Position numbers and translations under genes: made by a program. The notes beneath the pieces are model-generated. The model made no database searches. It was not told the origin of the DNA and worked only from the letters and a program-made list of their open reading frames with translations. Shown here in pieces: positions 36,767 to 46,486 of a DNA stretch of 64,000 bases (position 1 is the stretch's first letter; each line of letters begins with the position of its first letter). The DNA comes from Desulfopila sp. IMCC35006 (GTDB taxonomy: Bacteria > Desulfobacterota > Desulfobulbia > Desulfobulbales > Desulfocapsaceae): contig NZ_SWCM01000002.1 of NCBI RefSeq assembly GCF_005116645.1, forward strand, positions 474,706-538,705. Direction: 5' to 3'.

Positions 36767-37456
36767 TTACCCTCTTGGACCAGAAGTTGTCCCGGTACAA
36801 GCCAGAAGCTGCTCCCAGCTGGACCAAAGATTAAACAGAAAATGAAACCCGGAGACCGGCGTCACCTGCTTGTCCTGCCAGAAACGAAACTGGTTGGCGG
36901 TGGGCACAATATAATCTTTATCCGCGACAATGATCTCTTCATACAGCGATTCTTCAGCCGGACGACAATCGACCGTTTTTTTTAAAGCGGCCAGCTCCAC
37001 CGCTTGATCTTCAGGAGAACGGCGCGGCTGCCTGGCCAGAAATGCTCGGTAATTCTCTTTTTCCCGGCACATTCTTTTGTAGAATTTCAGGCGGGTACTT
37101 TCGCCGAAATCGGCCATTGTCGCATCAAAAACCTGCACCGGAATACCGCGCGTATCGTCAATCGGGCAAAGGGTCCCGTTGATGGCGATCGTCCGGTGAA
37201 ATGTATGCCTTCTATCGGCAAAAAGCTTCTGCCCCGCCCAAACGCCCATCGACCAGCCGATCAGAACGATCTGACAATACTGCCTGGTTATTGTCGAAAA
37301 ATCAGGAGCTCCATCCAGTTTGCGGTAATCATAGAGCATATACACATCGTAATCCACGCAACTGAGCGATTGAAAGGGAAAACCATCCATTCCCCAGCCG
37401 TTGCAGAAGATGATGAGGTGCGGTCGATCGTTCTTATGGAGCCAGGCTGCTTTCAT
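36767..37456 (-). CDS. bioG: Pimeloyl-ACP methyl ester esterase BioG (DUF452)
   Basis: A 229-residue alpha/beta hydrolase that frees pimeloyl-ACP from its methyl ester, ending the BioC-initiated chain. It shows IIFCNGWGMDG near the N-terminus, the nucleophile elbow GWSMGVW, FDATMADFGEST, and the catalytic His in VSGFHFLF near the C-terminus, all typical of the DUF452/BioG family rather than BioH. It sits between bioF (13 bp) and bioC (22 bp), as expected for a functional pair. Confidence 0.93.
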   Translation of the reverse strand: MKAAWLHKNDRPHLIIFCNGWGMDGFPFQSLSCVDYDVYMLYDYRKLDGAPDFSTITRQYCQIVLIGWSMGVWAGQKLFADRRHTFHRTIAINGTLCPIDDTRGIPVQVFDATMADFGESTRLKFYKRMCREKENYRAFLARQPRRSPEDQAVELAALKKTVDCRPAEESLYEEIIVADKDYIVPTANQFRFWQDKQVTPVSGFHFLFNLWSSWEQLLACTGTTSGPRG

Positions 37457-37469
37457 TTTATCCTTTAAC

Positions 37470-38654
37470 TTATGCGATAAAATGCGGCATCAACTGAGCA
37501 ATATTTTCAGCTACCCCGGCAATATCCGTCCAGTGCATATCAGCGGTGAGCGACAGCCGGAATCGTGCCGTCCCCTCGGGGACCGCCGGCGGTCTGACGG
37601 GAAAAATAAGATAGCCACGCTCCTGCATGGACTCCGCCAATGCCACTGCCAGACTGTCATCGCCTAGCAGTACCGGAACAATATTCGTCGCTCCGTCGGT
37701 CCGTAACCCATGGCTGATCAGACTCTGCCGCAGCTGGGCTGACAGTGTTTTGAGTCCACTTCTTTCGCTACTTCGATGCAGCATCTCCTGGAAAATAAAA
37801 TGGTCCCAGTGCAGGACCACCGGCGGCAGGGCAGTGGTAAATATCAGGGACCGGCTATGGTTAATGAGATAATCACGCAGCACCGCAGAACAGAGAACAA
37901 AGGCGCCGACTGAAGCCAGGGCCTTGCCAAAGGTGCCGACCAGAAGATCAACGGCATCCAGCTGCCCCTGTTCCTCGGCCATGCCAAGACCTTGAGGTCC
38001 ATAAAGTCCAAGAGCATGTGCCTCATCGAGATAGAGCAGGCAATCGTATTCGGCTTTCAAGCGGGCGATCTGGGCTATATCAGCGACATCTCCATCCATA
38101 CTGAAAACCGACTCGCTGACGATGATGACCTTGTGAAAATCCTTCCGAAATTTATGCAGCAGCTCGGCAAGATGCGCGTAGTCGCAGTGCCGGAAGCGTT
38201 TGTGCCGGGCCAGGCTCAGGCGCATGCCGTCCACGATGGAGGCATGGTTCAGCTTATCGGACAGGATAAGATCATTTTTGCCAAGCAGGGCCGGCAGGAT
38301 ACCGATATTGGCATGATACCCTGAATTGAAAAGCAGGCAGGCCTCTTTGTTATAGGTTTCCCGCACAGTCTGTTCCAGCTGGTGCGACCGGATGCTGTCG
38401 CCGGTCAGAAGACGCGAGGAAGCGGCGCCGAGACCAAAATCGTCGAGCAGATTGCCACCGGTCATAGTGCGGTAAAATTTTTCATGCAGCCGCTTATCGC
38501 CAGCCAGCCCGAGATAATCGTTGGAGGTAAGATTGAGCATCTGCCGTCCGCGATAGTCAATACGACAGCCGCTCCGGCCGGTGAGCGGTTTAAACTCCCG
38601 TAGCCTGCCCTCGGCCAGCAGTTTTTGCAGAGATTGTTCGTAAAAATTACTCAT
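37470..38654 (-). CDS. bioF: 8-amino-7-oxononanoate synthase
   Basis: A 394-residue PLP enzyme condensing pimeloyl-ACP with alanine. The start at 38654 overlaps the bioA stop by 4 bp (ATGA), which decides it over the longer frame. Marks are LTSNDYLGLAGD, SGYHANIGILPALLG, SLFSMDGD-like SVFSMDGDVADI, DEAHALGLYGPQGLG and the PLP lysine in GTFGKALASVGAF. Length is normal. Confidence 0.96.
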   Translation of the reverse strand: MSNFYEQSLQKLLAEGRLREFKPLTGRSGCRIDYRGRQMLNLTSNDYLGLAGDKRLHEKFYRTMTGGNLLDDFGLGAASSRLLTGDSIRSHQLEQTVRETYNKEACLLFNSGYHANIGILPALLGKNDLILSDKLNHASIVDGMRLSLARHKRFRHCDYAHLAELLHKFRKDFHKVIIVSESVFSMDGDVADIAQIARLKAEYDCLLYLDEAHALGLYGPQGLGMAEEQGQLDAVDLLVGTFGKALASVGAFVLCSAVLRDYLINHSRSLIFTTALPPVVLHWDHFIFQEMLHRSSERSGLKTLSAQLRQSLISHGLRTDGATNIVPVLLGDDSLAVALAESMQERGYLIFPVRPPAVPEGTARFRLSLTADMHWTDIAGVAENIAQLMPHFIA

Positions 38655-39940
38655 ACCGATAATTCTGCCTCCACGACCCGGCATATAGCTCCGGTCAAAA
38701 AACCCAGATCCTGATTATCGATGATATAAGACGGCATGACATAGACCAGCCGGCCGAAAGGACGGACCCAGACCCCGTTGTCGACAAATCTTTGTTGGAT
38801 CCTGGCCATATTCACCGGACGATCGAGTTCGACCACACCAATGGCGCCGAGAACACGTACCTCTTTCACCCCAGCCAAAGGCCCGCACGGTTCAAGACCC
38901 TTTTTCAATTCCGCCTCAATGCGACCAATGTTGCTTTGCCAGTCGGATGCCAGGAGGAGTTCTATGGAGGCAACGGCCACACTGCAGGCAAGCGGATTGG
39001 CCATAAAAGTGGGCCCATGCATAAAAACGGAGGGCTCGCCCCGGGAGATCACATGGCCGACCTCAGCAGTCGCCAGAACAGCGGCCAGGGTCATGTAGCC
39101 ACCGGTCAGGGCTTTGCCCAGGCACAGTATATCCGGTGAAATTGAGGCATGATTACAGGCGAACAGCTCCCCGCTCCGGCCAAACCCGGTGGCTATTTCA
39201 TCGGCAATCAATAAAACCTGATATGTGTCGCACAGTTCTCGAGCCCGGCGCAGATACTGCGGATGATAAAAACGCATCCCGCCTGCCCCCTGGACAATAG
39301 GTTCCAAAATGACCGCACAGATGGTGGAGTGATTTTCTTCCAGTAGTTTTTCAAGCGAAAGTACATCCGCCTCATCCCAGTCGCCGGCAAAACGGCACCG
39401 GGGCATGTCGGCGAAAAAATACTCGGGAAGAATCCCCTGATAGATCTGATGCATGCCACTGACAGGGTCACAGACCGACATGGCATGAAAGGTGTCACCG
39501 TGATAGCCGGCTTTAATGGTTAAAAAGCGATTCTTCCCGGAAATCCCTTTGGCATAGTTATACTGGATCGCCATTTTCATGGCGACTTCCACCGCCACCG
39601 AACCGGAATCGCAGAAGAAAACCCGTTCCAGGCCCGCAGGCGTATTGGCAATCAGCAATTGTGCGAGTTGTATGGCCGGCTGGTGCGTCAGCCCACCAAA
39701 CATAACATGCGCCAGTTTTGCGGCCTGGTCTTGAACTACTTTGGTAAGATGAGGATTATTGTAGCCGTGGATCACCGACCACCATGAGGCCATTCCATCG
39801 ATCAGCTCACGTCCGTCATGCAAGCGAATTCTGACCCCCTCTGCCGATTCTACAAGAAACACTTCCAGTGGGTTATCGATTGAGGTATACGGATGCCAGA
39901 TATGCTCCCGATCAAACCGCAACTGCTCGGCTGCTTCCAT
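38651..39940 (-). CDS. bioA: Adenosylmethionine-8-amino-7-oxononanoate aminotransferase
   Basis: A 429-residue class III aminotransferase producing DAPA, normally with SAM as amino donor. The start at 39940 (MEAAEQLRFDREHIWHPYTS) gives the family N-terminus. Marks are DGMASWWSVIHGYN, GDTFHAMSVCDP, DEIATGFGRSGELFACNH, and the PLP lysine in LGKALTGGYMTLAA. It is 37 bp after bioB and overlaps bioF by 4 bp. Confidence 0.96.
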   Translation of the reverse strand: MEAAEQLRFDREHIWHPYTSIDNPLEVFLVESAEGVRIRLHDGRELIDGMASWWSVIHGYNNPHLTKVVQDQAAKLAHVMFGGLTHQPAIQLAQLLIANTPAGLERVFFCDSGSVAVEVAMKMAIQYNYAKGISGKNRFLTIKAGYHGDTFHAMSVCDPVSGMHQIYQGILPEYFFADMPRCRFAGDWDEADVLSLEKLLEENHSTICAVILEPIVQGAGGMRFYHPQYLRRARELCDTYQVLLIADEIATGFGRSGELFACNHASISPDILCLGKALTGGYMTLAAVLATAEVGHVISRGEPSVFMHGPTFMANPLACSVAVASIELLLASDWQSNIGRIEAELKKGLEPCGPLAGVKEVRVLGAIGVVELDRPVNMARIQQRFVDNGVWVRPFGRLVYVMPSYIIDNQDLGFLTGAICRVVEAELSV

Positions 39941-39977
39941 TTCCACGCGATGCCTTGCTCCTCGCCTTATCGATCTG

Positions 39978-40949
39978 TTATTGTTTTTTGGGATCAGCCA
40001 CATCAAACCCAAGGGCCCGGAACATGGCAATATCCTCGGTAAGATTATTGCCTATGGTAGTCAGATAATTCCCGACGATGGCGCCGTTGGCGCCGGCGCT
40101 GAAACATCTGTCCTGTTCCTCGCCCAACAGATTACGACCGCCAGCCAGCCGAATGACCGCCAGCGGATTAATAAAGCGGAACATGGCCACACAGGTGAGA
40201 ACCTCCGCCACACTGAGAGGTGTAATATCGGCAAAGGGCGTCTCGGCAATAGGGGTCAGGATATTTAAGGGTATTGACAGAATTTCGAGTTCGCGGAGCT
40301 CAAAGGCCAGCTCAAGACGTTGTGCAAGACTCTCCCCCATACCGACAATACCGCCGGAACAGATATCAAGTCCGGCATCCCTGGCAATCTTGATGGTTGC
40401 CACTTTTTCATCCCAGGTATGACTGGTGCAGACCTGCGGGAAAAAACTTCGGCTCGTTTCAAGGTTGCAGTGATATCGACTGACGCCCATTTCCTTGAGC
40501 TTTTGTGCCTTTTCCGGGGTCAGAAACCCCATGGACGCACACAGCGAAAGCTGCGTCTGGTCCCGGAGCTGCTGATATATTTTTCGAAACTCCTCGAGAT
40601 TTTTTTCAGAGACGGACCGACCGGCGGTGACGAGAGAAAAGCGCTGCACTCCATGTTGTTCATTTTCTTTGGCAAGAGTTACCGCTTTGACCACATCGAC
40701 TGTATCATAGGTAATAACTTCGACGTCGTAATGTGAAGACTGTGCACAAAACTTACAGTTCTCTTCGCATTTTCCCGACTTAGCATTGACGATGGAGCAG
40801 AGGTCGAGACTGTTCTTATGCAGCTTTTGCCGCAGTTGATCCGCCGCCTGATAAAGTTCAGCCGGATCGGCCGTCGTGGCCAGTTCCAGTGCTTCGCCAA
40901 ACGTGAGGCTGCGCCCGGCCAATACCTTGTTTTTATATTTTTCAATCAC
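39978..40949 (-). CDS. bioB: Biotin synthase (radical SAM)
   Basis: A 323-residue enzyme inserting sulfur into dethiobiotin. The radical-SAM [4Fe-4S] motif is CEENCKFC, followed by SSHYDVEV. The auxiliary [2Fe-2S] ligands include residues in SLCASMGFL, YHCNLETS and SGGIVGMGES. The GTG at 40949 overlaps the fabD stop as GTGA and gives the usual N-terminus (IEKYKNKVLAGRSLTF); an ATG at 40970 would add seven residues. GNYLTT follows the C-terminal AGANGAIV segment. Confidence 0.95.
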   Translation of the reverse strand: MIEKYKNKVLAGRSLTFGEALELATTADPAELYQAADQLRQKLHKNSLDLCSIVNAKSGKCEENCKFCAQSSHYDVEVITYDTVDVVKAVTLAKENEQHGVQRFSLVTAGRSVSEKNLEEFRKIYQQLRDQTQLSLCASMGFLTPEKAQKLKEMGVSRYHCNLETSRSFFPQVCTSHTWDEKVATIKIARDAGLDICSGGIVGMGESLAQRLELAFELRELEILSIPLNILTPIAETPFADITPLSVAEVLTCVAMFRFINPLAVIRLAGGRNLLGEEQDRCFSAGANGAIVGNYLTTIGNNLTEDIAMFRALGFDVADPKKQ

Positions 40950-41893
40950 GTTTTTATCTTCTCTATACATTCTGCAAGTGATGCCGGAGTGTCAAATTGC
41001 ATGGTTGTTACTTTGGTCCCTTTGGGAACAATTTTTCGCATCATTCCTGTCAACACTGTCTTGGGACCAACCTCAATAAAGGTATCGACTCCCTCAGCCA
41101 GCATAGCTTCAATGATCCCATACCAGCGTACTCGGGCAGCTATCTGGCTGGCCATCATTTCCTTGATTCTCTGCGTATCCGTCTCCGGTGCCCCGGAAAC
41201 ATTGAAATAGACGGGTATTTGCGGTGGCTTGAATTCAATATCTTTCATGAACTCAGCGAAATCCGGTACCGCATCGGCGACCAGCGGGCTATGATTGGCA
41301 ACACTCACATTCAAGGCAATGATCTTTGCCCCCTGCGCTTCAAAATTCCTGCCAATTTCGTCCAGTGCGTCCATGGACCCTGATATAACAATCTGCGCCG
41401 GGGTGTTATGATTGGCAACAGTCACCCTGCCGGGTCCCCGATAGTTGCCGATGAGTTTCTCAATGGTATCAATATCCAACCCAAGAACGGCCCGCATGCC
41501 GCCTGGGTATATCTTCCCTTCCCGCTCCATCAGTGCCCCTCTCTTGCTGACGAGTCGCATGGTGTCCTCAGCGCTCATGACTCCGGCAGCAAACAGGGCT
41601 GAATATTCCCCCAGGCTATGCCCGGCAAAACAGCTCACCACAGCTGCATTCCCCAGCGCATTCTTGAAGGCCTGCCAGCAGATAAGATTGGTAATAGTGA
41701 TTGCCGGTTGCAGATTGGTAGCTCTTGTCAACTCTTCCATCGGTCCGTCATTGCACAAATCGCCAAGGTTCAGCTCACAGGCAGCCTCGGCCATTGCCAT
41801 AAGAGCGGCACATGCAACATCGGTTTTGACAAATTCTTGCCCCATGCCCAGGTATTGCGAGCCCTGGCCGGGAAACAGCACAGCAATTTTCAT
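40946..41893 (-). CDS. fabD: Malonyl-CoA:ACP transacylase
   Basis: A 315-residue enzyme loading malonyl groups on ACP. It begins MKIAVLFPGQGSQYLGMGQE and carries the nucleophile motif GHSLGEYSAL and the His in SVANHSPLV. It is encoded away from other fab genes, directly between lspA and bioB. Its product malonyl-ACP is the substrate of BioC encoded four genes later, which gives its position a metabolic reason. The stop overlaps the bioB start. Confidence 0.96.
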   Translation of the reverse strand: MKIAVLFPGQGSQYLGMGQEFVKTDVACAALMAMAEAACELNLGDLCNDGPMEELTRATNLQPAITITNLICWQAFKNALGNAAVVSCFAGHSLGEYSALFAAGVMSAEDTMRLVSKRGALMEREGKIYPGGMRAVLGLDIDTIEKLIGNYRGPGRVTVANHNTPAQIVISGSMDALDEIGRNFEAQGAKIIALNVSVANHSPLVADAVPDFAEFMKDIEFKPPQIPVYFNVSGAPETDTQRIKEMMASQIAARVRWYGIIEAMLAEGVDTFIEVGPKTVLTGMMRKIVPKGTKVTTMQFDTPASLAECIEKIKT

Positions 41894-41943
41894 TAATTGT
41901 TCCTCAAATCCTGTTATCGTATTTCAAAAAAAAGAACTGCAGT

Positions 41944-42402
41944 TTATTCTCCGGTTTTCGGGATAAGCAGAAAAAGCCCTACCCCAATGCAGATTGCCGA
42001 ATCGGCGACATTAAAAGCCGGCCAGTGCCAGCTGCCTGCATAAAAATCAAGAAAATCAATCACCGCTCCAAACCGAACCCTATCAACCATGTTGCCGGCG
42101 GCCCCCCCGGCAATCAAGGCCAGCGGCCAGCAATAAAGGGGATTCATCCTTCTCATTTTCCAGTAAGCGATGGTCAGCCCGACAAGCGCCACCGAACCAA
42201 TGCCAAGAAAAAAATAATGCCGCCAGGGCGAATGTACATCAGCCAGAAAACTAAAGGCTGCGCCGCTGTTGGTAACATAGACCAGGTTGAAAAAACCCGA
42301 AATAATTTCCCTGGACTCATATAAGCGCAACGACCCGACAACAAGTGATTTGGTCAGTTGATCTGCAATTATTGTTACCAGAATGATTACAAAATACGCC
42401 AC
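41944..42402 (-). CDS. lspA: Lipoprotein signal peptidase (signal peptidase II)
   Basis: A 152-residue inner-membrane aspartyl protease with four transmembrane helices that cleaves prolipoproteins after lipidation. It has VTIIADQLTKSLV, VTNSGAAFSFL, the first catalytic Asp in GGAAGNMVDRVRFGAVIDF and the second in FNVADSAICIG. It lies 22 bp downstream of ileS, the usual ileS-lspA pair. Confidence 0.97.
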   Translation of the reverse strand: MAYFVIILVTIIADQLTKSLVVGSLRLYESREIISGFFNLVYVTNSGAAFSFLADVHSPWRHYFFLGIGSVALVGLTIAYWKMRRMNPLYCWPLALIAGGAAGNMVDRVRFGAVIDFLDFYAGSWHWPAFNVADSAICIGVGLFLLIPKTGE

Positions 42403-42424
42403 GCTTTATACCACGCTGTATACG

Positions 42425-45247
42425 TTAAGACGGTTCGGCCATTTCCGCCAGAACATCTGCACACCGGCTGCAGATTTCGGGGTGCGCCGCATTCTGCCCT
42501 ACCGTTTTGGAGCGCAGCCAGCATCTCAGGCATTTCTCGCCCGGTGCCGGTTGTACCTGGATGACAAATCCGGGGATTTCTTCACTGCTGAATCGCACGC
42601 CACTTAGCACCATATCAGCAGACAGGTCGGAAAGTTCGGAGATGATCGATATCTCTTTGACCGTCTTCCACTCGTTTTTGAGAAACTGCGCAAATTCTCC
42701 TTCCGCTTTTACCAACACTTCCGCTTCCAGTGGATGGCCGATGACCTTGTCCCGACGGGCAATTTCCAGGGCCTTGGTAATCTCCGAACGAACCTTGATA
42801 AGCTTGGCCCATTTGTCCATCATCAGGGAGTCAACTTCTATTTTTTCTTCGGGTGGAAACTGGGCGAAATAGATGCTCCTGTCATCAACCGGTCCATTTT
42901 CGGCAAGACCATGAAGAGCATCCCAGGCCTCGGCGGCGGTGAAACAGAGGATAGGGCTCATCAGGCGGAGCAATCCATCGAGAATTGTATAGAGAACTGT
43001 CTGCGCCGAACGTCTGAGATGCGAATCAGTGCCGGAGGTATAGAGGCGATCTTTTAAAATATCGAGGTAAAAAGAACTCATCGTCGTCCCGCAGAAGTAA
43101 TTCAACCTCTGATAGATACCGTGAAATTCGTAATTTTCATAGCCCTTGATGACTTTCACCTTCAGTTCCTCGAATTTCGCCAGAGCCCAGCGATCCAGCT
43201 CCGGGAGTTCACTGTAGGATACCCGCTGTTTTTCCGGTTGAAAATCAGCCAGGTTGCCTAGAAAATAGCGAATGGTATTGCGGATTTTGCGATAGGAATC
43301 AGAAATCTGCCGCAGAATTTCATCCGAGACCTTAATGTCGTCCTGGTAATCCTCACTGGCGACCCAGAGGCGCAGGATTTCGGCACCGTATTTTTCAATG
43401 ACTTCCGAGGGGAGCACGACGTTGCCGACGGATTTGGACATTTTCTTGCCCTGCCCGTCTACCACATAGCCATGGGTGAGCACCCCTTTAAATGGTGCCC
43501 GGTCACGGGTTCCCGTCGATGTCAGCAGCGAACTCTGAAACCAGCCACGATGCTGATCGCTGCCTTCCAGGTACAGGTCAGCTGGGGATCGCAGCTCTTC
43601 CCGCTGTTCGCAGACCGCGGCATGGCTTACTCCCGAGTCAAACCAGACATCGAGAATATCATTTTCCTTCTCAAATTCAGTGGCACCGCACTTGGCGCAG
43701 CTCCTGCCGGCAACCAGAAAGTCAGCGACATCATGACTGAACCAGGCATCCGCGCCTTCTTTTTTAAACAGGGCGTCGATTTTTTCGACAACAGCCTTGC
43801 TCTTGACAACCTCGCCGCAGGACTTGCAACTTATGACCGTCAGCGGCACGCCCCAGCTTCGTTGTCGCGACAAACACCAGTCCGGTCGCCCTTCCACCAT
43901 CGAATAGATCCGTTGCATCCCCCATGCAGGCGTCCATTTTACCGTCTCAATCGCTGCCAGCGCTTTGGCCCGCAGCTGATTGTTCTCCATGGAGATAAAC
44001 CATTGCGGCGTAGCCCGGTACATAACCGGTTTCTTACAACGCCAGCAGTGGGGATAGCTGTGGTTAATCGACGCTTCATGGACCAGCGCACCGGATAGAG
44101 CCATATCTTTATTGATGACTGTATTGACCGCCGGAATTTTCTGGCCGGCATAGGGACCCGCCTCTGCAGTGTACATACCGTCGGCATCAACAGGAGAGAG
44201 GATATCCAGTCCATAGCGCAATCCGGTTTGATAATCGTCCGCACCATGACCGGGGGCTGTATGAACGCAGCCACTGCCCGCTTCGATGGTCACATAGTCG
44301 GCGAGTACCAGCAGAGACTCCCGTTCCATGAAAGGATGGCGGCATTTTCTGTTTTCAAATTCTTTCGCACCAAAGGTGCCCTTGATGGTAAAATCTTTCT
44401 GCCCGATCTCGGCCATGACTTTATCGACCAGATCGCGGGCAAGAATCCAGGTTTCGTCGCCGACGGCAACCGCGGCATAGATAAAATCCGGATGCAGGGC
44501 AACGGCCAGATTAGCCGGCAACGTCCATGGGGTCGTCGTCCAGATCACAAAATAGACCTTCTCCCCATCAAGAGAGGGATCAATGTCGTCCAGCTTGCTT
44601 TCTGACTGAAACTTGACATAGATCGAAGGTGAGGTATGGGGATGATATTCGACTTCGGCCTCGGCAAGCGCCGTGGTACAGGTTGCACACCAATACACCG
44701 GCTTGCGGTTGCGAATGACCGCGTCAGAGAGAAGAAAGGCATTAAATTCCCTGGCGATGGTTGCCTCGTACTCGTAATTAATGGTGAGGTAGGGATTGTC
44801 CCAGTCACCCAAGACCCCCAGTCTCTTAAACTGCTCTTTCTGAATTTTGATCCATTTATCGGCGTATTTTCGGCAGGCACTTCTTTTCGACAGAATGGGA
44901 ATGGTCTTTTTCTTTTCGCCCAGCTCGAGATCAACGTTATGTTCGATAGGCAGTCCATGACAATCCCACCCCGGTATATACGGGGCATTAAACCCGGCCA
45001 TCCTCTTGGAACGAAGAATAATGTCTTTGAGAATTTTATTAAAAGCAGTCCCCAGGTGAATATTGCCATTGGCGTATGGAGGACCGTCATGAAGGACAAA
45101 AAGCGGTTTATCTTTGCTATTTTCCTGAACCCTGAAGTAGAGCTGATCTTTTTCCCATTGTTTGAGAATAAGCGGTTCTTTCTGGGCGAGATTAGCCTTC
45201 ATTTTGAACCCGGTATTGGGTAAATTAAGGGTATCCCTGTAATCCAT
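42425..45247 (-). CDS. ileS: Isoleucyl-tRNA synthetase
   Basis: A 940-residue class I aminoacyl-tRNA synthetase. The start at 45247 (MDYRDTLNLPNT) follows AAGGAG 8 nt upstream; the frame extends 35 codons further without support. The HIGH motif is in PYANGNIHLGTA, the editing domain contains the TTPWTLPAN region, KMSKS is in GKKMSKSVGNVV, and a C-terminal zinc finger reads CLRCW with CSRCADVL. It heads the long minus-strand operon through bioD. Confidence 0.98.
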   Translation of the reverse strand: MDYRDTLNLPNTGFKMKANLAQKEPLILKQWEKDQLYFRVQENSKDKPLFVLHDGPPYANGNIHLGTAFNKILKDIILRSKRMAGFNAPYIPGWDCHGLPIEHNVDLELGEKKKTIPILSKRSACRKYADKWIKIQKEQFKRLGVLGDWDNPYLTINYEYEATIAREFNAFLLSDAVIRNRKPVYWCATCTTALAEAEVEYHPHTSPSIYVKFQSESKLDDIDPSLDGEKVYFVIWTTTPWTLPANLAVALHPDFIYAAVAVGDETWILARDLVDKVMAEIGQKDFTIKGTFGAKEFENRKCRHPFMERESLLVLADYVTIEAGSGCVHTAPGHGADDYQTGLRYGLDILSPVDADGMYTAEAGPYAGQKIPAVNTVINKDMALSGALVHEASINHSYPHCWRCKKPVMYRATPQWFISMENNQLRAKALAAIETVKWTPAWGMQRIYSMVEGRPDWCLSRQRSWGVPLTVISCKSCGEVVKSKAVVEKIDALFKKEGADAWFSHDVADFLVAGRSCAKCGATEFEKENDILDVWFDSGVSHAAVCEQREELRSPADLYLEGSDQHRGWFQSSLLTSTGTRDRAPFKGVLTHGYVVDGQGKKMSKSVGNVVLPSEVIEKYGAEILRLWVASEDYQDDIKVSDEILRQISDSYRKIRNTIRYFLGNLADFQPEKQRVSYSELPELDRWALAKFEELKVKVIKGYENYEFHGIYQRLNYFCGTTMSSFYLDILKDRLYTSGTDSHLRRSAQTVLYTILDGLLRLMSPILCFTAAEAWDALHGLAENGPVDDRSIYFAQFPPEEKIEVDSLMMDKWAKLIKVRSEITKALEIARRDKVIGHPLEAEVLVKAEGEFAQFLKNEWKTVKEISIISELSDLSADMVLSGVRFSSEEIPGFVIQVQPAPGEKCLRCWLRSKTVGQNAAHPEICSRCADVLAEMAEPS

Positions 45248-45784
45248 GTTCGTCTCCTTCATACAAATTCTACCGGCCTTAAAATGGTGCGCAGTTGCCG
45301 CCAAAACAGCCTGTTTATCATAAATAGTTTCTTTGGTGCAATCTGACTCCACTCAACTTCTAGAAGAGTGAAACAGAGCACAATAACAACTGCAGGTGAA
45401 CTTGCAAGGGTAAATTGACAGTATCCGTCACTCTGGCCGGGCCAGCGCAAATATCGCGAGCATTTTCCAGGTCGAAACTGAGCACTGTGCCATACCGATC
45501 ATTTTGGTGCCTGAGAAAAAAGTTTTTAATGCATCGCTCCATAAATAATTACCTGCAGGAACTCACCCTGCTCTTTTCAGCGGGACTCGAGTGCAATGCA
45601 TTGCGTTTATGCCTGCGATACTATATATTTTTACAAACCCCGGTAAATGAGAAGTAAGCCGGGATAACTACCTTGAGATAGATTATTTTCTTGCCAAAAA
45701 CACGGAAGTAATCTGTAAGCTACTAAAATGAAGTTCACTTGACAAAGGTAAACCACACGCCGACCCGGCAAAAGAATCAATGCG
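45248..45784. other. Divergent intergenic region between ileS and ftsE
   Basis: 537 bp without a convincing gene. TTGACA hexamers occur at 45414 and 45739 (plus strand), but neither has a good -10 at 16-18 bp. No T-box, tRNA or riboswitch was recognised. An 80-codon plus-strand frame at 45415-45657 starts with TTG and has no ribosome site or family resemblance, so it is not called. Confidence 0.4.
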
Positions 45785-46486
45785 ATGAGTAAAACTGCAG
45801 AAACGATGATCGAAATGATCAAAGTCTCAAAAATTTATCCCCCCGATGTCGTTGCCCTGAGAGATATTTCCATATCCATAGACGTTGGGGAGATGTTTTT
45901 TATAATCGGCATGAGCGGGGCAGGCAAGACAACCCTTCTGAAACTCCTCTGCAGCATGGATTCTCCCAGCAAAGGTTTGATTGAGATAGGTGGAAAATCC
46001 ATTAACCAGCTGAAAGGATCCAAACTGGCCAGGCTGCGGCAGAAAATAGGCGTGGCATACCAGGATTTCAAGCTCCTCACGGATAGAACGACCGCTGAAA
46101 ATATTGCCATTTCCATGGAAGTCTCCTACAAAAAGCCGCAAATGATCAGAAACAGGGTGCGAACTTTGCTTGAGCAACTCGACCTCGCCGATAAACACGA
46201 TACCATCACCGGCGAACTCTCCCGAGGTGAGCAGCAGCGCGTGGCCCTGGCACGGGCCATCGCCAACTCACCGACCATGATTTTAGTCGATGAACCGACG
46301 GGAAATCTTGACGCGACGACGACGGAAAGGGTTATGCAGCTGTTGACCAATTGTAACAAAGCGGGAGCAACGGTAGTTATCGCCACGCATGACCAATCGC
46401 TTTATCAACACACCTCTCATCGAGTCATGGAACTCCGCAAAGGACAGCTGCATGCCCTGGCTGAAACAGGGGGGAAGACTTCATGA
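45785..46486 (+). CDS. ftsE: Cell-division ATPase FtsE
   Basis: A 233-residue ABC ATPase that with FtsX forms a divisome complex controlling peptidoglycan hydrolysis. Walker A is GMSGAGKTT, the Q-loop is in AYQDFKLL, Walker B is MILVDEPTGNLD, and the H-loop is ATHDQS. The signature motif reads LSRGEQQ, where LSGGEQQ is usual; other motifs are intact. The last bases overlap the ftsX start (ATGA). Confidence 0.95.
   Translation: MSKTAETMIEMIKVSKIYPPDVVALRDISISIDVGEMFFIIGMSGAGKTTLLKLLCSMDSPSKGLIEIGGKSINQLKGSKLARLRQKIGVAYQDFKLLTDRTTAENIAISMEVSYKKPQMIRNRVRTLLEQLDLADKHDTITGELSRGEQQRVALARAIANSPTMILVDEPTGNLDATTTERVMQLLTNCNKAGATVVIATHDQSLYQHTSHRVMELRKGQLHALAETGGKTS

Noticed and set aside
45415..45657. 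80-codon frame in the ileS-ftsE gap
   Set aside because: TTG start, no ribosome site, atypical composition and no recognisable family.
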